Source: Dermanyssus gallinae
Taxonomy: Eukaryota; Arthropoda; Arachnida; Mesostigmata; Dermanyssidae
Length of the DNA stretch: 64,000 nt
Assembly: GCA_003439945.1 (NCBI GenBank)
Contig: QVRM01004004.1
Coordinates: forward strand, 992,001 to 1,056,000
Direction of reading: 5' to 3'
Program-made: the position numbers and the translations under genes
Shown: piece after piece, positions 34,261 to 45,750 of the stretch
How positions within the stretch are numbered: the stretch's first letter is position 1
How the letters are laid out: each line of letters opens with the position of its first letter
The notes under the pieces: model-generated
What the model was told of the DNA's origin: nothing
The model's database searches: none
What the model saw: only the letters and a program-made list of their open reading frames with translations

Positions 34261-34689
34261 CGTATGAGCGTATATGATTATGCGTTTATATATAAATAAT
34301 GCGTTTACCTAAATGTATTGCAATACTTAAAATAATCAATAATGTGTTTGCCTGACGTGCAGCTAGAGAATCGCACAACAAGGCGGGGCTTCATGGGCTT
34401 TACTGTATTGCTTGCCAGCCTCCTCCACCGTATTTAAATGAGCTAAGGAGGCTTGAGCATTGGTTTCTTCTGCCTTTGGTCACCATGCAGAGAGGTGTAT
34501 ACACAACCGACTGATTTGTTCGACGCGGTTAATGCGCTGGTTTTGCTGGTAAGTTGGTGGAAATGCTCCAGTAGGGGTGCGGCATTCAATATGTGTCTGA
34601 TGGGGGGGAGTGTATTTGCCCCCAACAAAGCACGCCGTGAGGACCTTCGTTCTAGTACCTAGCTGAGATCACACTTAAAGTATTCGTCT
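34261..34689. other. Unassigned DNA downstream of the R2-like element
   Basis: May contain its decayed endonuclease region, but I cannot read a convincing PD-(D/E)xK motif. Confidence 0.35.
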
Positions 34690-36534
34690 ATTATTACACT
34701 TTAGTGTTGTCTGTACAAACCCTTGTATACGTGCCGACGTATTCGATAACTTATACACACGGCACCATTGGGTGAGCCGTAGATGCGGACAACGTAATAG
34801 TCCAACAATTAGAGTACAATTCGGCGCGCAGTGCGATAGAATGGTAACGGCTCCTGCCGTTCCAATATTAGTCCGCCCCTACATTCGACTTGACTGCTGC
34901 CACGCAAGGAAATGTGTGGCCCTCAAATCGAATCATAGGCTTCCAACGAAAACAGGAACCTGACAGGAACCGGTCGACAAAAACGTCCGCATTAAGGGCG
35001 TTTCGTGTGCTTTTTTAAAATGTGCCCCTTCGAACGTGTTGTGTAGTTGTTGAGACCAGTAATCGGTCTCTTGTGTAGCGGTCTCAATGGAGGTTCCCAA
35101 GCGCTCGCAAAGAAGTCTTGTTTTCGCAAGATCTTTTTTAAAGTGCTCGGTAATTAGCATCCATTGGACCCCAAGGTGCGTGGAGTGTTGTAGTGCTGTC
35201 AGGCGGGAGAGGCGGAGTCTGGGAATGAATGTTTAGAGGCAGGGGATGTCCAGACCGCCGTGTACTGTGTGCGTGCACAGGTAGGCGTTCGGCACCGAGT
35301 TTTCGAGCTTAAGCCATTTCGACTTAACAACCTTTCTGATCTCTCTATCTAGGTCGCTAAGGAGTGCGTAAGATGGTCTGGGACCGGAGACCAGTTTATA
35401 TCGGAGACGGGGAATGAGAAAGTCTTTCAAAAATATGAGTCTTTGGTGGGGTTTAAGGGGAGCTATCGTGAGTCTGTTGAGTAAATTAAGGAGTATATCC
35501 TTGGTGGAGTCAACTCTGCCATTGTTGTCAAAGTCGACTCCAAGATATCTCCATCGATCGCTCATTACCTTTAGCTGGCAATTGCCGATCTCCAACGTTA
35601 AATGGTACGGTATTGATAAAACCTTTACCTTACTTCCTATTAAATAGGTGGGAGATAGTAAAGCTTTTATTAGTATTAATTTCAAGGCCTCGGGCTTTCA
35701 AAAGTGGGTCCGCAATATTAAGGAGCCGTTGGAGAGTGGATTTCGTGGAGGCTAGGAGGATGAGATCATCCGCAAAGGCTAAGCCCATAAGGCGGAAGTC
35801 ATCAGTAAGTTGGTACCCGATATTAGTTTTGTCTAATTTTGAAAGAATGTCGTCGAGAACTAGATTAAATAAAAGGGGGGACAGAGGATCTCCCTGCCTA
35901 ACACCCCTAGTTGGCGGAAATGTGCGACATTCTTGTCCAAATTCTATGAGAGTTTTAGATGAGAGGTACAAGCGTTCGATATAATTAATGAATACCTCCG
36001 GGTATCCGCGAGTCCGGAGTGACCACAGAACGGAGTCATGACTCACCATGTCAAACGCCTTACGGAGGTCGATTGAGGCGAGTCTGAGCTCACGTCCTGC
36101 AGACTTGGCATCGTTAAGGATACCATCCAGAACTGCAAGATTCTCGAAGGTACCATTATACGGGAGAAACGCTCGCTGGATTGGGAGAAGCTTAATAGAG
36201 TTCTGGAGGCGTCTAGAGAGAATTTTGTTAAGCGTTCGTTGTAAGTATGAACTAATAGATAGGGGTCGCAGATCGCTTGGGGACGTGGTATTGTTAATTT
36301 TAGGGATGAACGCTAAGCGAGCAGTTTCATGGGCTGAGGCAATATCGCTAATTAATAGTATGTTAAGAATACAACAGACTACTTCTAAAGGGAGTTTACG
36401 GAGGGACGAAAGACAAATCCCGTCCAAGCCTAGTGCTTTAGAAGGTCCGCGGAGAGCTACGTGGGTTTCCTTTAGGGAGATAGGGAGGGAAACCTCAAAG
36501 AGATCAGAGTTGGGAGTGTATACGGGGCAAGGGA
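34690..36534 (-). pseudogene. R2-like LINE, RT to zinc-knuckle region, 5' truncated
   Basis: Minus-strand RT reads almost intact from the TA array at 36535: SDLRPLSISSYLQRTLNKIL, QRAFLPYNGTFENLAVLDG, LASIDLRKAFDMVSHDS, GVRQGDPLSPLLFNLVLDD and LAFADDLILLAS. Both catalytic Asp are present. That frame stops at 35630. A -1/+1 shift carries on at 35685-35233 with DRWRYLGVDFDNNG, APLKPHQRLIFLKDFLIPRL and VHGGLDIPCL, the R2 thumb order. After an in-frame TAA (35233-35235) it continues to 34933. Further on, a Cys-rich decayed block near 34800-34740 recalls the R2 zinc knuckle. Motif wording fits R2 better than R1 or CR1. The N-terminal zinc fingers and the endonuclease are absent or unreadable. The flanks do not look like 28S rDNA. 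Confidence 0.85.

Positions 36535-36575
<41 letters not shown>
36535..36575. repeat. (TA)n microsatellite at the R2-like truncation point
   Basis: Pure TA tract; RT coding similarity begins immediately on its left. Frames through it read Ile-Tyr repeats. Confidence 0.95.
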
Positions 36576-36576
<1 letters not shown>

Positions 36577-37940
36577 GGGCCTTAACGGACAAAGATGCAA
36601 GTATGCAAATACGTCTCGGTTGGCATAACTTTGTTGGCGTTTCCACAACGATGTTAAATGTGCCCAAACATAATAAAGAGCTAGCCACAAAAGCGTGCCC
36701 TCAAAGAGACTTTTTCTTTAGTTTACGCTTTTTCTTTCTATTTTCTTGCGCTCGTTCTTCCAGAAGGGGCAGGGGCGATGCTTCCCGCTAAACAAATTCC
36801 TTCCTGTCAGCTTCCCAGCCGCTAACGATAGGGTCGGATAGCGCCAACAGGATGCGCCGAACAAGTTAAGCTGGCGTAGCGTGTAGCGATGAAGCTTCAA
36901 CGTACATACCCGCAATTTGCCTACAGCTAGACCCTGTGTCATTTGTATTTGGTGATTATTTCGACTAGATTTCGATTCTGTCAGTCTATTCGAGTTAGTG
37001 AGCATAGTTTTACAGCTCGTCCTCTTCGCCGCTAGTCGCAGCAGCAGCAACAGTATGGTTTTATTTCAATAATAAATATAAATTAGTATTATTTTTCACT
37101 ATTTAGCTTTATAATTTTATTTATTTATTAAATGTATCTTGTTTGGGTACGTAATTAAGAACATATTATTTATTAACTTTAATATTGTTAGTTAGAATAA
37201 TTATTTCTATCTAGTAATTAGTCGCATATGATCCCTAGCAGCATTCACATGCTGCATAAGTAGTAATAGTAGTAGCACTCAATTACCACACAAGCCAGAG
37301 CGGCATTTGTCCTCGTACCACGATGGCACCGAACTCGATTTCGCACTAAAGTATGTTTAGCATTAAGTTTCAGCTCTTCTACAGCTTTTGCTTGTACTGT
37401 GGTGGCCAAGTCATTCGCATACGCGATCATCTCTACGCTTTGTGAAAACCTAACGATCAATCATAATTATTTCACTAAAATAAAGTATGTACAAGATAAT
37501 TCATGTTATTATTAAACATAATTATTTGTTGTGCTGCCGTTTCACGTAGAGAAGAAATGCAAAGCTCTTTATTGCAGTGCCGAACAATCAACCGGGTGGT
37601 ACTTAGCGCATTGCTGCAAGCAGAGCCGACAAATACACTGAGTACTATAGTCTGCATGAAACTTTTTTCGGGAACATACGAGGTAATGGAACCCATGTAC
37701 GATGTACCTGGTATACCCACCCGGGCCCACAGCCAACGAAACTTAGAGACGTCGAGCGTTCTTACCTCTGTCGCTGCCTTCGTAAACTACTAAACGCCAA
37801 CTTTGGCAGAGTCTTTAACATAAACAAGCGTACGAGTTAACACTGTCCACGATGCGTGCAGTGAACGCAGTAACCTAAATATAGAAAAGAGTTTACAAAC
37901 TCGAATGGCCTCCCGCAACAACGAATGACGTCGCTTGCAG
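36576..37940. other. Unassigned DNA
   Basis: AT-rich from 37060 to 37260. Frames are short. The minus-strand frame 37720-37475 shows no domain. Confidence 0.4.
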
Positions 37941-37949
37941 CTAAACGTC

Positions 37950-38880
37950 CTCCGCGACAAAACGTAATCGCCTTGTCTTTACGTGGGTTTATTTCTGGCC
38001 TTTTTAATCAGATATGTCTCTACTATGACGGTAATGTACGAGATGGCACCAATATTACAACGGTGAGCAACAACGATGTCATCAGCGTACATTACCACCA
38101 CGGCATGTTGAAATTCTTGACGCACGTATTGAACGAGATGCAGCTTAGTGCCTTTCCCTGAAAAATTTCAACATTCGGCGTTAGCTTAAACGCTGCTGCT
38201 TCCCTCCGCGTGTCATTAAGCAAATAAGATAGCATGGAGCCTTGTCAGAGGTCTTGATGCGGTCAATAAGGACTGCATACAAGCGGATGAGGCACTCCCT
38301 GCTCTACTTCAGATTGCAAAACTCGGATGACGTCGCGGGTGCCCATGCCTTTCCTGAATCCAAACTGCTCTAGAGGCAGGGCATGGTTTGCTACATTTGC
38401 AATCCTTTCAATAATCAGCTTACAGAATATCTTTTTGAGCGCTTGCTTTGACGCCACTTCCCGGTATAGACTTGGGTCAGTTTTATCGTCGCCGTGATTG
38501 CCCTTGAAAAACAGAGAAAGCCTAGCAATATGCCAAATCTAGACAGCCGCCCTTCCTCCATAAGTTTATTAAAGAAATCATATAGAATCCCCTTTAAGAG
38601 CGGCTGGACTCCACCCATTGTTCGTAGTAGACCCAATCCCAATTACCCAAAGGAATATACATTGTGTGCTGTTCTAGTGTAAGTGGATACTCAATTTCTG
38701 TAGCCGAGTTTTCTATGTAAGGGTTGAATAGCAGATTCGTCAAGTGACGCTCTACCTGCTCATCACTAAGTGAGTGCCGTACCCCCTTACGAGAGCGGCT
38801 CATGTAGGCATGGGGCCCTTTCTGCTCGTTCGAATTGACGGACTTTCTCTTGCCTAACATGTTCGACCTTGTAGTCACGG
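37950..38880 (-). pseudogene. LINE RT relic (YADDIVV type)
   Basis: On the minus strand: LYDFFNKLMEEGRL (about 38585-38545), a block resembling 'pvyKKGDr..p.nYR' near 38510, KKIFCKLIIERIANVANHAL (38434-38375), LEQFGFRKGMGTRDVIRVLQ (38371-38312), then AVVVMYADDIVVAHRC (about 38107-38060) with both catalytic Asp present. The motif order is complete from fingers to palm but frames shift, and GVPQG is not clear. The palm block VVVMYADDIVV resembles VVMHADGIVV at 45540-45575, so the two relics share a family. The frame 38878-38594 upstream is unassigned and may be the N-terminal side. Confidence 0.7.
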
Positions 38881-39695
38881 CATAGGCCTATGTAGGATTT
38901 TCTACCAGAGGCATAGTCCTATTTTCGCCTTGCTTGAAGATGTAGTTCTCCTCTGGCCTTCGGTAGTCTTAATAAACCGAATAGTTTTATGTTTCGGAGG
39001 TAAGAAGTCCGTTTAAATCACGGCCGGAGTCTCCGCGGCTTGAACCTTTTCTACTTGACTGCTCTCTGCATCAATTTTAAGAGACTGACAGCAGGAATCC
39101 ACACCACTTCCGACTGGGAGAGTAGCTAGATCCTGTGGAAACTTATCCTAACGGAGGTCGTTATCGTCCATGTCATAACATGCCAGGCTTCACAGCAGGA
39201 GATCCAAGATCAAGCTGTGCGGAACTCTTGTCATTGGTCTTTCTACTTTCCCGTTGAAAACACCGCGATCCTCCAAGCGTTCCGGGGTTGCCCGGGCAAG
39301 ATATTGTAGAACTTTTTTGCCCGGTACTGACATAAACGGAAAGTTGTTGTAGGCGCCTCTGGCGAAGGATTGGAAGCAACGTTGTTCCGGTTTATCTGGC
39401 TAAGCTGTGTGAAAGGTCAACCTTGGTCGCAGCCCGACGGACAGCGGTGAGCACTGAGCGGGTTTTCCTTTAGCCATGTTAGAATACTAAAATGAAACAG
39501 TTTTTTTTAAAGGTCCTAAGTCTTTATGCAGTATCCCTTTACCGTATTGTCCATTGCCGGCTATATGGCTCTTTCTGTCAGAGCGGCCCTGTTGCGGAAA
39601 GAGTCTGTTTAGAGCCTGGCTAACTGTGAGCACAGCCCTGGACTTTTGTGAATTATCTCCACTTTTCGACCCTCCGAGCAAGGACACAGCTTATC
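38881..39695. other. Unassigned DNA upstream of the minus-strand RT relic
   Basis: Minus-strand frames 39379-39173 and 39687-39487 have no domain; they may be decayed LINE 5' sequence. Confidence 0.35.
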
Positions 39696-39804
39696 AATCG
39701 GAACATTAATTTAGCTTCAGTGCTAGCACATAATCAGCGTTAGGTCATCATCAAAATCGGAACATTAATTTAGCTTCAGTGCTAGCACATAATCAGCGTT
39801 AGGT
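39696..39804. repeat. Direct repeat, two 50-bp copies
   Basis: 39696-39745 and 39755-39804 are identical by eye (AATCGGAACATTAATTTAGC ... AATCAGCGTTAGGT), with a 9-bp spacer. A very recent local duplication. Confidence 0.95.
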
Positions 39805-40880
39805 GGAATCAAAACTTAGCACACTGTAAAATAATAATTTATTGCCCGCTGAACGGACCTGTCATACGCTTTCCCTTTTGCAGGATTAAGTCCATACTTG
39901 AAAACAATATGTAAGCTTTGGCATAATAACGCATTTATATGGTCAAGTTCAAGTATCCGCACTAGATACATTAAACACTCACATAATTATTTCGTACGTA
40001 AAGAGACAAATTAAACTTTGTAATTGCATAGACAAAAAGTTAAGGCCATATATCACTGCGTCCAAAGATCGCGTATCGGTTTTTCGGCGACGAGTATTCA
40101 ATTACATTTGCGAATTTGGTAATACAGATAACAATTTCATCGGTTTAAACGCATGACAATTACCTTTGACTTTAAACAAGTCATCATGCAAAGCTGTGGG
40201 CTGGCCAGTAATTGTTGTTGGTACTTTACTAACTATATATTTTGCCGGGATACACAGCAAGTATTATTATGCATATTAGAATAACTATGATGTTGATTAT
40301 TGTTATTAACCATTTTCTATATACAAATGTTTCTCATGTTCGGCCTTTCCGCGCATATATCTCCCTTCCCGTGTAAGGATCCTGAACATTTACCATAAAA
40401 ATAAAGCTTTGAACGGGCATGCTGGCAAACTCAACGTGCAATTGATTGTTAATTTAACCGGCGATCGGTCTAGCAACATGTACAAAAAGTAGGTTGTTCG
40501 CGCAATCGAACCTAGTGTATTTAGGGACTAGATCGGGCAATGTATCCACATAAGATTTAGCTAATGCAAGAGCTTAAGCCTACGGATCATCCAGAACGCA
40601 ACACTTTGCCAGTTGGGCTTTCTGGATAATAACGTGGTGCCGATTTTGTGAAGACAATTCTCTGTTCCAACGAAGCGGTTTATACTTAAGTAGATGTGTA
40701 AACCAACAAAACTACCGCATCTGGGAAACCGAGCACCCTCATGAATCACAAAGAGCCGTCACGTGTGCCAGTCATGTGGCAGTCTGGTACGGCCTCTGTC
40801 CTTGCCATGCTTGCCCTTAAATAGCCCAGAGAGCATGGCCTTTGGTTGAAAGAAAATACCTGATACTATTTTTAACCCAC
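39805..40880. other. Unassigned DNA
   Basis: AT-rich with no motif. The first part may lie beyond the 3' end of the large minus-strand LINE. Confidence 0.45.
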
Positions 40881-40888
40881 GGCGAATG

Positions 40889-43790
40889 CTAAGCGTGCCC
40901 AAGCGCATCCTTAATTAATTTATTAAGAATACAGATGGAGCGACAATTGTCTCCTGAGAACGTGTGCACTGGGAATATTACTCTCTCGTATAGAGTGGGT
41001 TGGGACCACTTCAGCAGCGTACCGCGGACGAACGCCGCGTTCCCGCGTTGGACGTCGAGGTCGAGGCGCTGTTTCAAGATAGCCGCAGATCTGTTGTCCC
41101 CGGTTGCAAGGTTCAGCTGCTCGCCGACTCTGTGGAGGAGTTTGCGAGTGAGGTTGCCTGGGCCGCCCAAGGTCTCGAACGCTAGCGGTTGAAATTCATG
41201 TGGGTACCCTAATGAGGCATATTTTGCAAGCTTCCTTGTCTCGGCTAGATTACCAGCGTAACCTGCTGAGGCCGCCCCGCCACCGACCATTGAAGGTGCT
41301 AATGAGTCGGTAACTGTGGCGTCCCAGACAAGCATCCTGCCTCGGCTGAAGGGGGTTAGAGTCATCCCGTCCGGGCGTTTGCCATCGTCGGCGGAAAGAC
41401 CCTGGTGCTATAGAATACAGGGAAATCCGCTAGATCGGAGCGCTCGGCTAAAAGTGTCGTTAATACTGACATGTCTGGCACGCCGTCCGGCACTCATGAC
41501 GCACGACAACCCATGATGAGCTAACTTGTCAACAGGTTGACCACACTTGCATTAGGTGAGGGGATACAAGATCACAGCCGAGCCGAAGTCCTGCCCCGAT
41601 TCGGGTAGTTTCGTCGTCCAAAAGGGCGCCCAGTGGGGCGCTTGGAAGCGCATGCAGCCAGGCTCGGATCCCTTAGCGGCGGCCGCCCGAAGACGAGCCT
41701 TTGTGGCGTCGTCAATGGCGTCCGCGAGTAAGCCGCAATATACTTTTTCGTGCAACAAAAGCAACAACGCGCTCCAGTCGTGTTGGCTCCGAGGATTATC
41801 CGGGGCACCACTGCAAATTGTCTTTAACTCCTCTTGAAGGCGTCTTATGAGGTCCTTATACTGAACAGCACCGGCTTAGTCTAGAAGTTCAATGACCTTG
41901 TTCTCGGATCGAAGAAGGGAGGACACTATAGCTGGGCCAGCCGAGATAAAAGGATCCGGGATCCCAAGCCTCCCTTGGAAATCGGTAGTTGCGTCTGCTT
42001 TCGAGCGGGGGGTGCCAGCGAAAGATTGGGGGGGACTCGAGGGTGTTCAGCGTTAACTCGTTCAATGGACGAAGGTTGTCCAATCGCCCTGTAAGATTAG
42101 CTCCTCGAAGAAGGTGGTTGACCCTAGTGACTGAAAACGACGAGCGAACTAATAAGAGAGCGCGATGAGCGCCGAGCGGGGTGAGGTTGTTAGCGACGTC
42201 CTTTAACACGTTTTGCCATTTTTTAAGAGCGCGTGCGAGCCCTTGCGATCGGAGGGGGACTCCCAGAAGCTCCAGGTCGTAGTCGTGGGTAATTTTACGC
42301 CCGGAAATAACGCTTGGAGGGAACGGAGGTCGGGCGCCTGCGTACTATTACCCGTAACGTAGATCTTGCACTTTTTGGGATTTAGCTCTAAGCCCAAAAT
42401 CTAGCGAAATTCGAGCACGCGCCAGACATCTTTGGCAACCATATCTGCGTCTCCCCCCAGCACACCATCATCAAATTACTAAATGTTTAGTGAGCTGTTA
42501 AAGAAGTCAACTAGCTCTTTAATGCTCACGCAAAACAATGGAGAAGCCAGAGGATCACCCTATTGCAGTCCCGTGGCCGAAGATATGAGATAATCCGGGA
42601 GAACCAGGTGGAAAGAATAACGGTATGCTTGATGGACATGGTTTGCCAACTAGGGGCAGTGCGTCCTGACCGCCTTTAACAAGTGATCCTGTCTTACAGA
42701 GTTGAAAGCATTCCTAAAATCCAGCTTTACGAGAACCCCAGGTAGTGAGCGTGAATCGATAAAAGCTCGGGCGGTATGCACGGCGGCCTCGACCCCGGCT
42801 TGTGCCGCAAAGCCAAGCTGGTGGGGACCAATCGCCTAGCGGATCCTATCTCTGGTTCTATTACAAGCAATCTTTGCGGCTAGCCTGCGCAGGGTGGGGG
42901 AGCACGCAATTGGCCTCACTGGCCCGTCTTTCTTCTGTAAGGCAAAAAGCCTGGCCCCAAAGATTATAGGTCGCAGTTGAGGTGGACGGGCGCCCCACAA
43001 AAGCAAATCTACGATTTTGGCCAATGCGGCTGCCAACCGGCCGGCTGTGTCCCCCAATGCCGGAGATAGTAGGTCTATTAGCAGTCGTGGTCGGATGAAG
43101 TCAAGACCCCCTGGCGGAACTTTGGGCAAAACTCTTGACTGCGGCAATAACTTCTTCCCCCGAAGTGGTACATGGAAGCGGAATCCCGGGAAGGGCTGGT
43201 CAGTCTAGGTTTGGCGGGGTTGGGGGGTGCTTATTGCGAAGGACTGCCAGGTGATCTGTGCCGGGAGCCAGTACGTCCGACATTCCAATCAACTTAGCTG
43301 CTCCTAAAACGTCACCCTCAGTTAGCTTAAGAATAGTCTGGCGGACACGGTCATTCTTAAAAGTGCGGTTTTTCTTAGTGACCGGGGCTACGACCTTGGC
43401 TAGCCGCAATCCATTGGAGAATTCCCGCAAAGTATGACGAATAATGACGGACAGTGATTGGGCATCGTTGCGGGAGAGCGGAAGCCGAAGAACCACTGGC
43501 ACGAACGAGAAAAGCGCATACCACGCTTGTTGGTTATTATCGGCTGACTCCCGAAAGAACATTTGCCAATGCCTCCGCTACCTGTTGCCTTACGGGTTTC
43601 GGAACAATTCTTAACAGTCTTGACCTCTTCGCTACACTTTGGATATCTTCGATGATGCGGGCGGTCTGTTGTGTGTTGTCGATCGGTGTGGAGGAAGTTG
43701 CGAATGAGCTAAGTGAGGCTGGTGGATGCTTGGCTGCTATATGCCTCGTAAGCCCTCTTCTTGTGTACTGTCCGTTGCATAGGGGCAAGC
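40889..43790 (-). pseudogene. LINE ORF2: C2H2, RT, CCHC and restriction-like endonuclease
   Basis: Read on the minus strand. Finger near 43788: LPLCNGQYTRRGLTRHIAAK then H, a C2H2 finger whose first Cys is Leu. Fingers: KKDGPVRPIACSPTLRRLAA (about 42930-42871). After an in-frame TAG comes LGFAAQAGVEAAVHTARAF, then LVKLDFRNAFNSVR (first catalytic Asp). GLQ*GDPLASPLF has a stop in the QGDP box, and the YxDD box reads stop-Phe-Asp-Asp-Gly near 42475. LGLELNPKKCKIYV follows. In one frame with two stops, 41767-40889 holds CKCGQPVDKLAHHGLSC (CCHC knuckle), KRPDGMTLTPFSRGRMLVWD (endonuclease Pro-Asp ... Asp) and the tail RVGEQLNLATGDNR / VQRGNAA. RLE-type elements cut target DNA with this endonuclease. 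No APE domain was seen. Confidence 0.85.
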
Positions 43791-43869
43791 TGTTTGCTGT
43801 GAGTGTGCCGTCGACCCAGTTGATCCGCCGCTGGATATGTTGTTGGGGTCGTGCTGCATCATTATTGCA

Positions 43870-44823
43870 TTATACTTTAAGGCTCTCCAACATCGGCAAA
43901 AGCTGCAGGAGGGGTTCTAAAGCCTGCACTAAAGCCCTAAGCTGGCCCGACAGGTCTGATCCGCCTCCTGACACGATTTGCGACAAATGTCGCGTCGGCC
44001 ATGACACGGATAGGCCGCGCGGATTTGGTGCTCGGCGCGCTGTGGCGCGGTTTAGTCGTCGCCGTGGGGCAAACGTCTCCCTGTTGGTGTAAGGTCTCTC
44101 TGTACGCTTCTTAAGCTTCTTGGCGGGAAGTGGCCTTGGTGCAGGCAGCAGCAGCTGCGAGTCAGGGTCCTCGGAAAACTGAGAAATTCCGCGAACCACG
44201 TTGGCGTACGTGGGTTGCCCCCTTGGATGTTGCTGTGACGTGTCTGATTGGGGTGTGGGGTTTGGTCGACCATCGGTGATCTCAGCTGTCGGGTACGTTA
44301 CCCGAACCTGTTGCAGAGTTCTGGCTTCAAGGAATAGCCTGTTCCTTTCTCTGAGATAGGCTAAGCGGGGGCACGAAGGCGACCCGGACGGGTAAGCGCC
44401 CTGACAGTTGATACACCGCGCCTGATTGGTACAGTCTGCAGCAAGATGACCTGAGGTGCCGCACTTTTTGCAAACTTGCTGTTGTGTATACCGTTCCGCG
44501 AAGTGCCCAGGCCGTAGGCATTTGTGGCAGAGCCTAAGCTGGTCAGGTTCGAGCACGACCTGGTGTGATTGAAATCTCAAAAATAATGATGTTTGGGGTT
44601 GTCGGGTAAACAAAAGGATCACTTTACCCCTAGGGACTCTAGCACCGCCGTGCAACCGCGTAAGTCGTTTCACATGGCTGACCCCAAGTGGTGCTAGTTC
44701 CTTTAAAATTTCGTATTTTGTTAGGTCGGGTGGAACTCTCTGAATAGTTGCTCGAAACAACGATAATGATGGACAGTGGACAGACACCGACAAGTCTCCA
44801 AGATTGGTGATTGGCAACAGCAT
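43870..44823 (-). CDS. LINE ORF1, Gag-like zinc-knuckle protein, 317 residues
   Basis: The frame starts with ATG at 44823 and is intact. Such proteins bind element RNA and chaperone its packaging into the retrotransposition particle. Residues 20-95 resemble the domain that precedes Gag knuckles in LINE ORF1s (FRATIQRVPPDLTKYEIL). Three Cys-rich knuckles follow: C99-x2-C102-x4-H107-x4-Tyr112, where the last Cys is replaced by Tyr; C118-x2-C121-x4-H126-x4-C131, complete; and C137-x2-C140 with C151, a loose third. A basic tract near residues 238-268 (KKLKKRTERPY, RRRLNRATARR) may bind nucleic acid. The C-terminus ends in a helical segment. Its intactness next to a broken ORF2 could be chance. 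Long plus-strand frames at 43454-44092 are its antisense. Confidence 0.8.
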   Translation of the reverse strand: MLLPITNLGDLSVSVHCPSLSLFRATIQRVPPDLTKYEILKELAPLGVSHVKRLTRLHGGARVPRGKVILLFTRQPQTSLFLRFQSHQVVLEPDQLRLCHKCLRPGHFAERYTQQQVCKKCGTSGHLAADCTNQARCINCQGAYPSGSPSCPRLAYLRERNRLFLEARTLQQVRVTYPTAEITDGRPNPTPQSDTSQQHPRGQPTYANVVRGISQFSEDPDSQLLLPAPRPLPAKKLKKRTERPYTNRETFAPRRRLNRATARRAPNPRGLSVSWPTRHLSQIVSGGGSDLSGQLRALVQALEPLLQLLPMLESLKV

Positions 44824-44949
44824 TAATTAATTATGATATTTATGTCACTCATATTGAGCATAGATATAACATTGACACTTATACAGTTGTCAGTTGCTCA
44901 CGGCAGGTTATTCGAGAGAGGCAGTGTAGTAGCATCTTCGCAAAAGCCA

Positions 44950-45750
44950 TGCAGGCAGACGCATGAAACCGTGTACTCTTCGTCGAAGTTAGTATTGATA
45001 CAGATCAAGTGATGAAAGCCATGAACTATGTATCTAGTATAGACGTGGCAATTGTCACATGCAATACCAGGGCAAAGGTAACAGGCACTGAAAATATCTA
45101 GGCCTCCAACCTCTCGTCGTACTTGCTAAACTTTATTTTCCCCATGCCGAAATAAAGCATTTGGATGGTATTGTACGCGACGTCTTCAAACTCAATCAAA
45201 GTATCTCAACAACCGGTGCACTACTGAGGTAGAAGAGCGCCACTGCCGTAGGGACAAACAGTTGCCTACCTCTCTATAAAGGAGGCTGAGCGCACCGTCT
45301 CGACGATCTGAGCAGTGAGGGTTGTCCCAATATAAATGGAGCCAAAGTCCCAATTACCGGAAAGAGTTGACGAATTCCAAATATTGGTCCCCGCAACATA
45401 TAACGCTTTTGACAGCCAATCGACATTCTCTTCTAAATTTCACAGCATTGGTTCTCATGGCGTCTATTTCCAGCTCCGTTGAGACAAAGAATACGTCTGT
45501 CAGAAAAGTGATGCGCTTGATAGCATCCAGATCGTGACGAGCGACCACTATGCCATCAGCGTGCATCACAACCATGGCTTTCTGAAACTCCTGTCGAATA
45601 GAACCGGCAAAAGACGCAGCTCAGTAGGTTTCCTAGTGGGGTTTTTACATTTTGCCTTACCTGCAGCACTTCTAGCTCAGCTTGCACCTGTAAAGTGTCC
45701 TCATCAAGGAAACTCGAAATTGCGCTCAGAAGAGAGCCCCTATTCATGAT
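44950..45750 (-). pseudogene. LINE RT relic (HADGIVV type), palm to C-terminus
   Basis: Minus strand: RQEFQKAMVVMHADGIVVAR (about 45595-45536) is the YADD box region, with Tyr to His and the second Asp to Gly. LDAIKRITFLTDVFFVSTEL then NAVKFRRE and EFVNSFRYLGL (to about 45345) follow. In a shifted frame near 45150-45115 is NTIQMLYFGMGKIKFSKYDE. It shares its palm block with 37950-38880 and its post-palm block with 29813-29940. The catalytic site is lost. Confidence 0.7.

Larger units (their letters stand above)
40889..44823 (-). mobile_element. Gag-plus-RLE non-LTR retrotransposon, nearly full coding length
   Basis: Minus-strand element with a Gag-like ORF1 (44823-43870) and a decayed ORF2 (about 43790-40889). 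ORF2 reads, in order: C2H2-like finger, linker, reverse transcriptase, CCHC knuckle, restriction-like endonuclease (PD...D) and a conserved C-terminal tail. A second copy of the tail lies at 6918-7090, followed by (AAT)n; here the 3' end has no (AAT)n, only TTAATTAATTTATTAAG at 40912-40928. The element is GC-rich compared with its flanks. It is bounded upstream by another minus-strand LINE relic (44950-45750). ORF2 has at least five frameshifts and several stops, so it cannot move by itself. Confidence 0.85.

Noticed and set aside
35613..36791. Plus-strand ORFs of 123 and 247 residues
   Set aside because: Antisense to the nearly intact R2-like reverse transcriptase.
43454..44092. 212-residue plus-strand ORF
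   Set aside because: It is antisense to the zinc-knuckle ORF1 and ORF2 start of the LINE on the minus strand.
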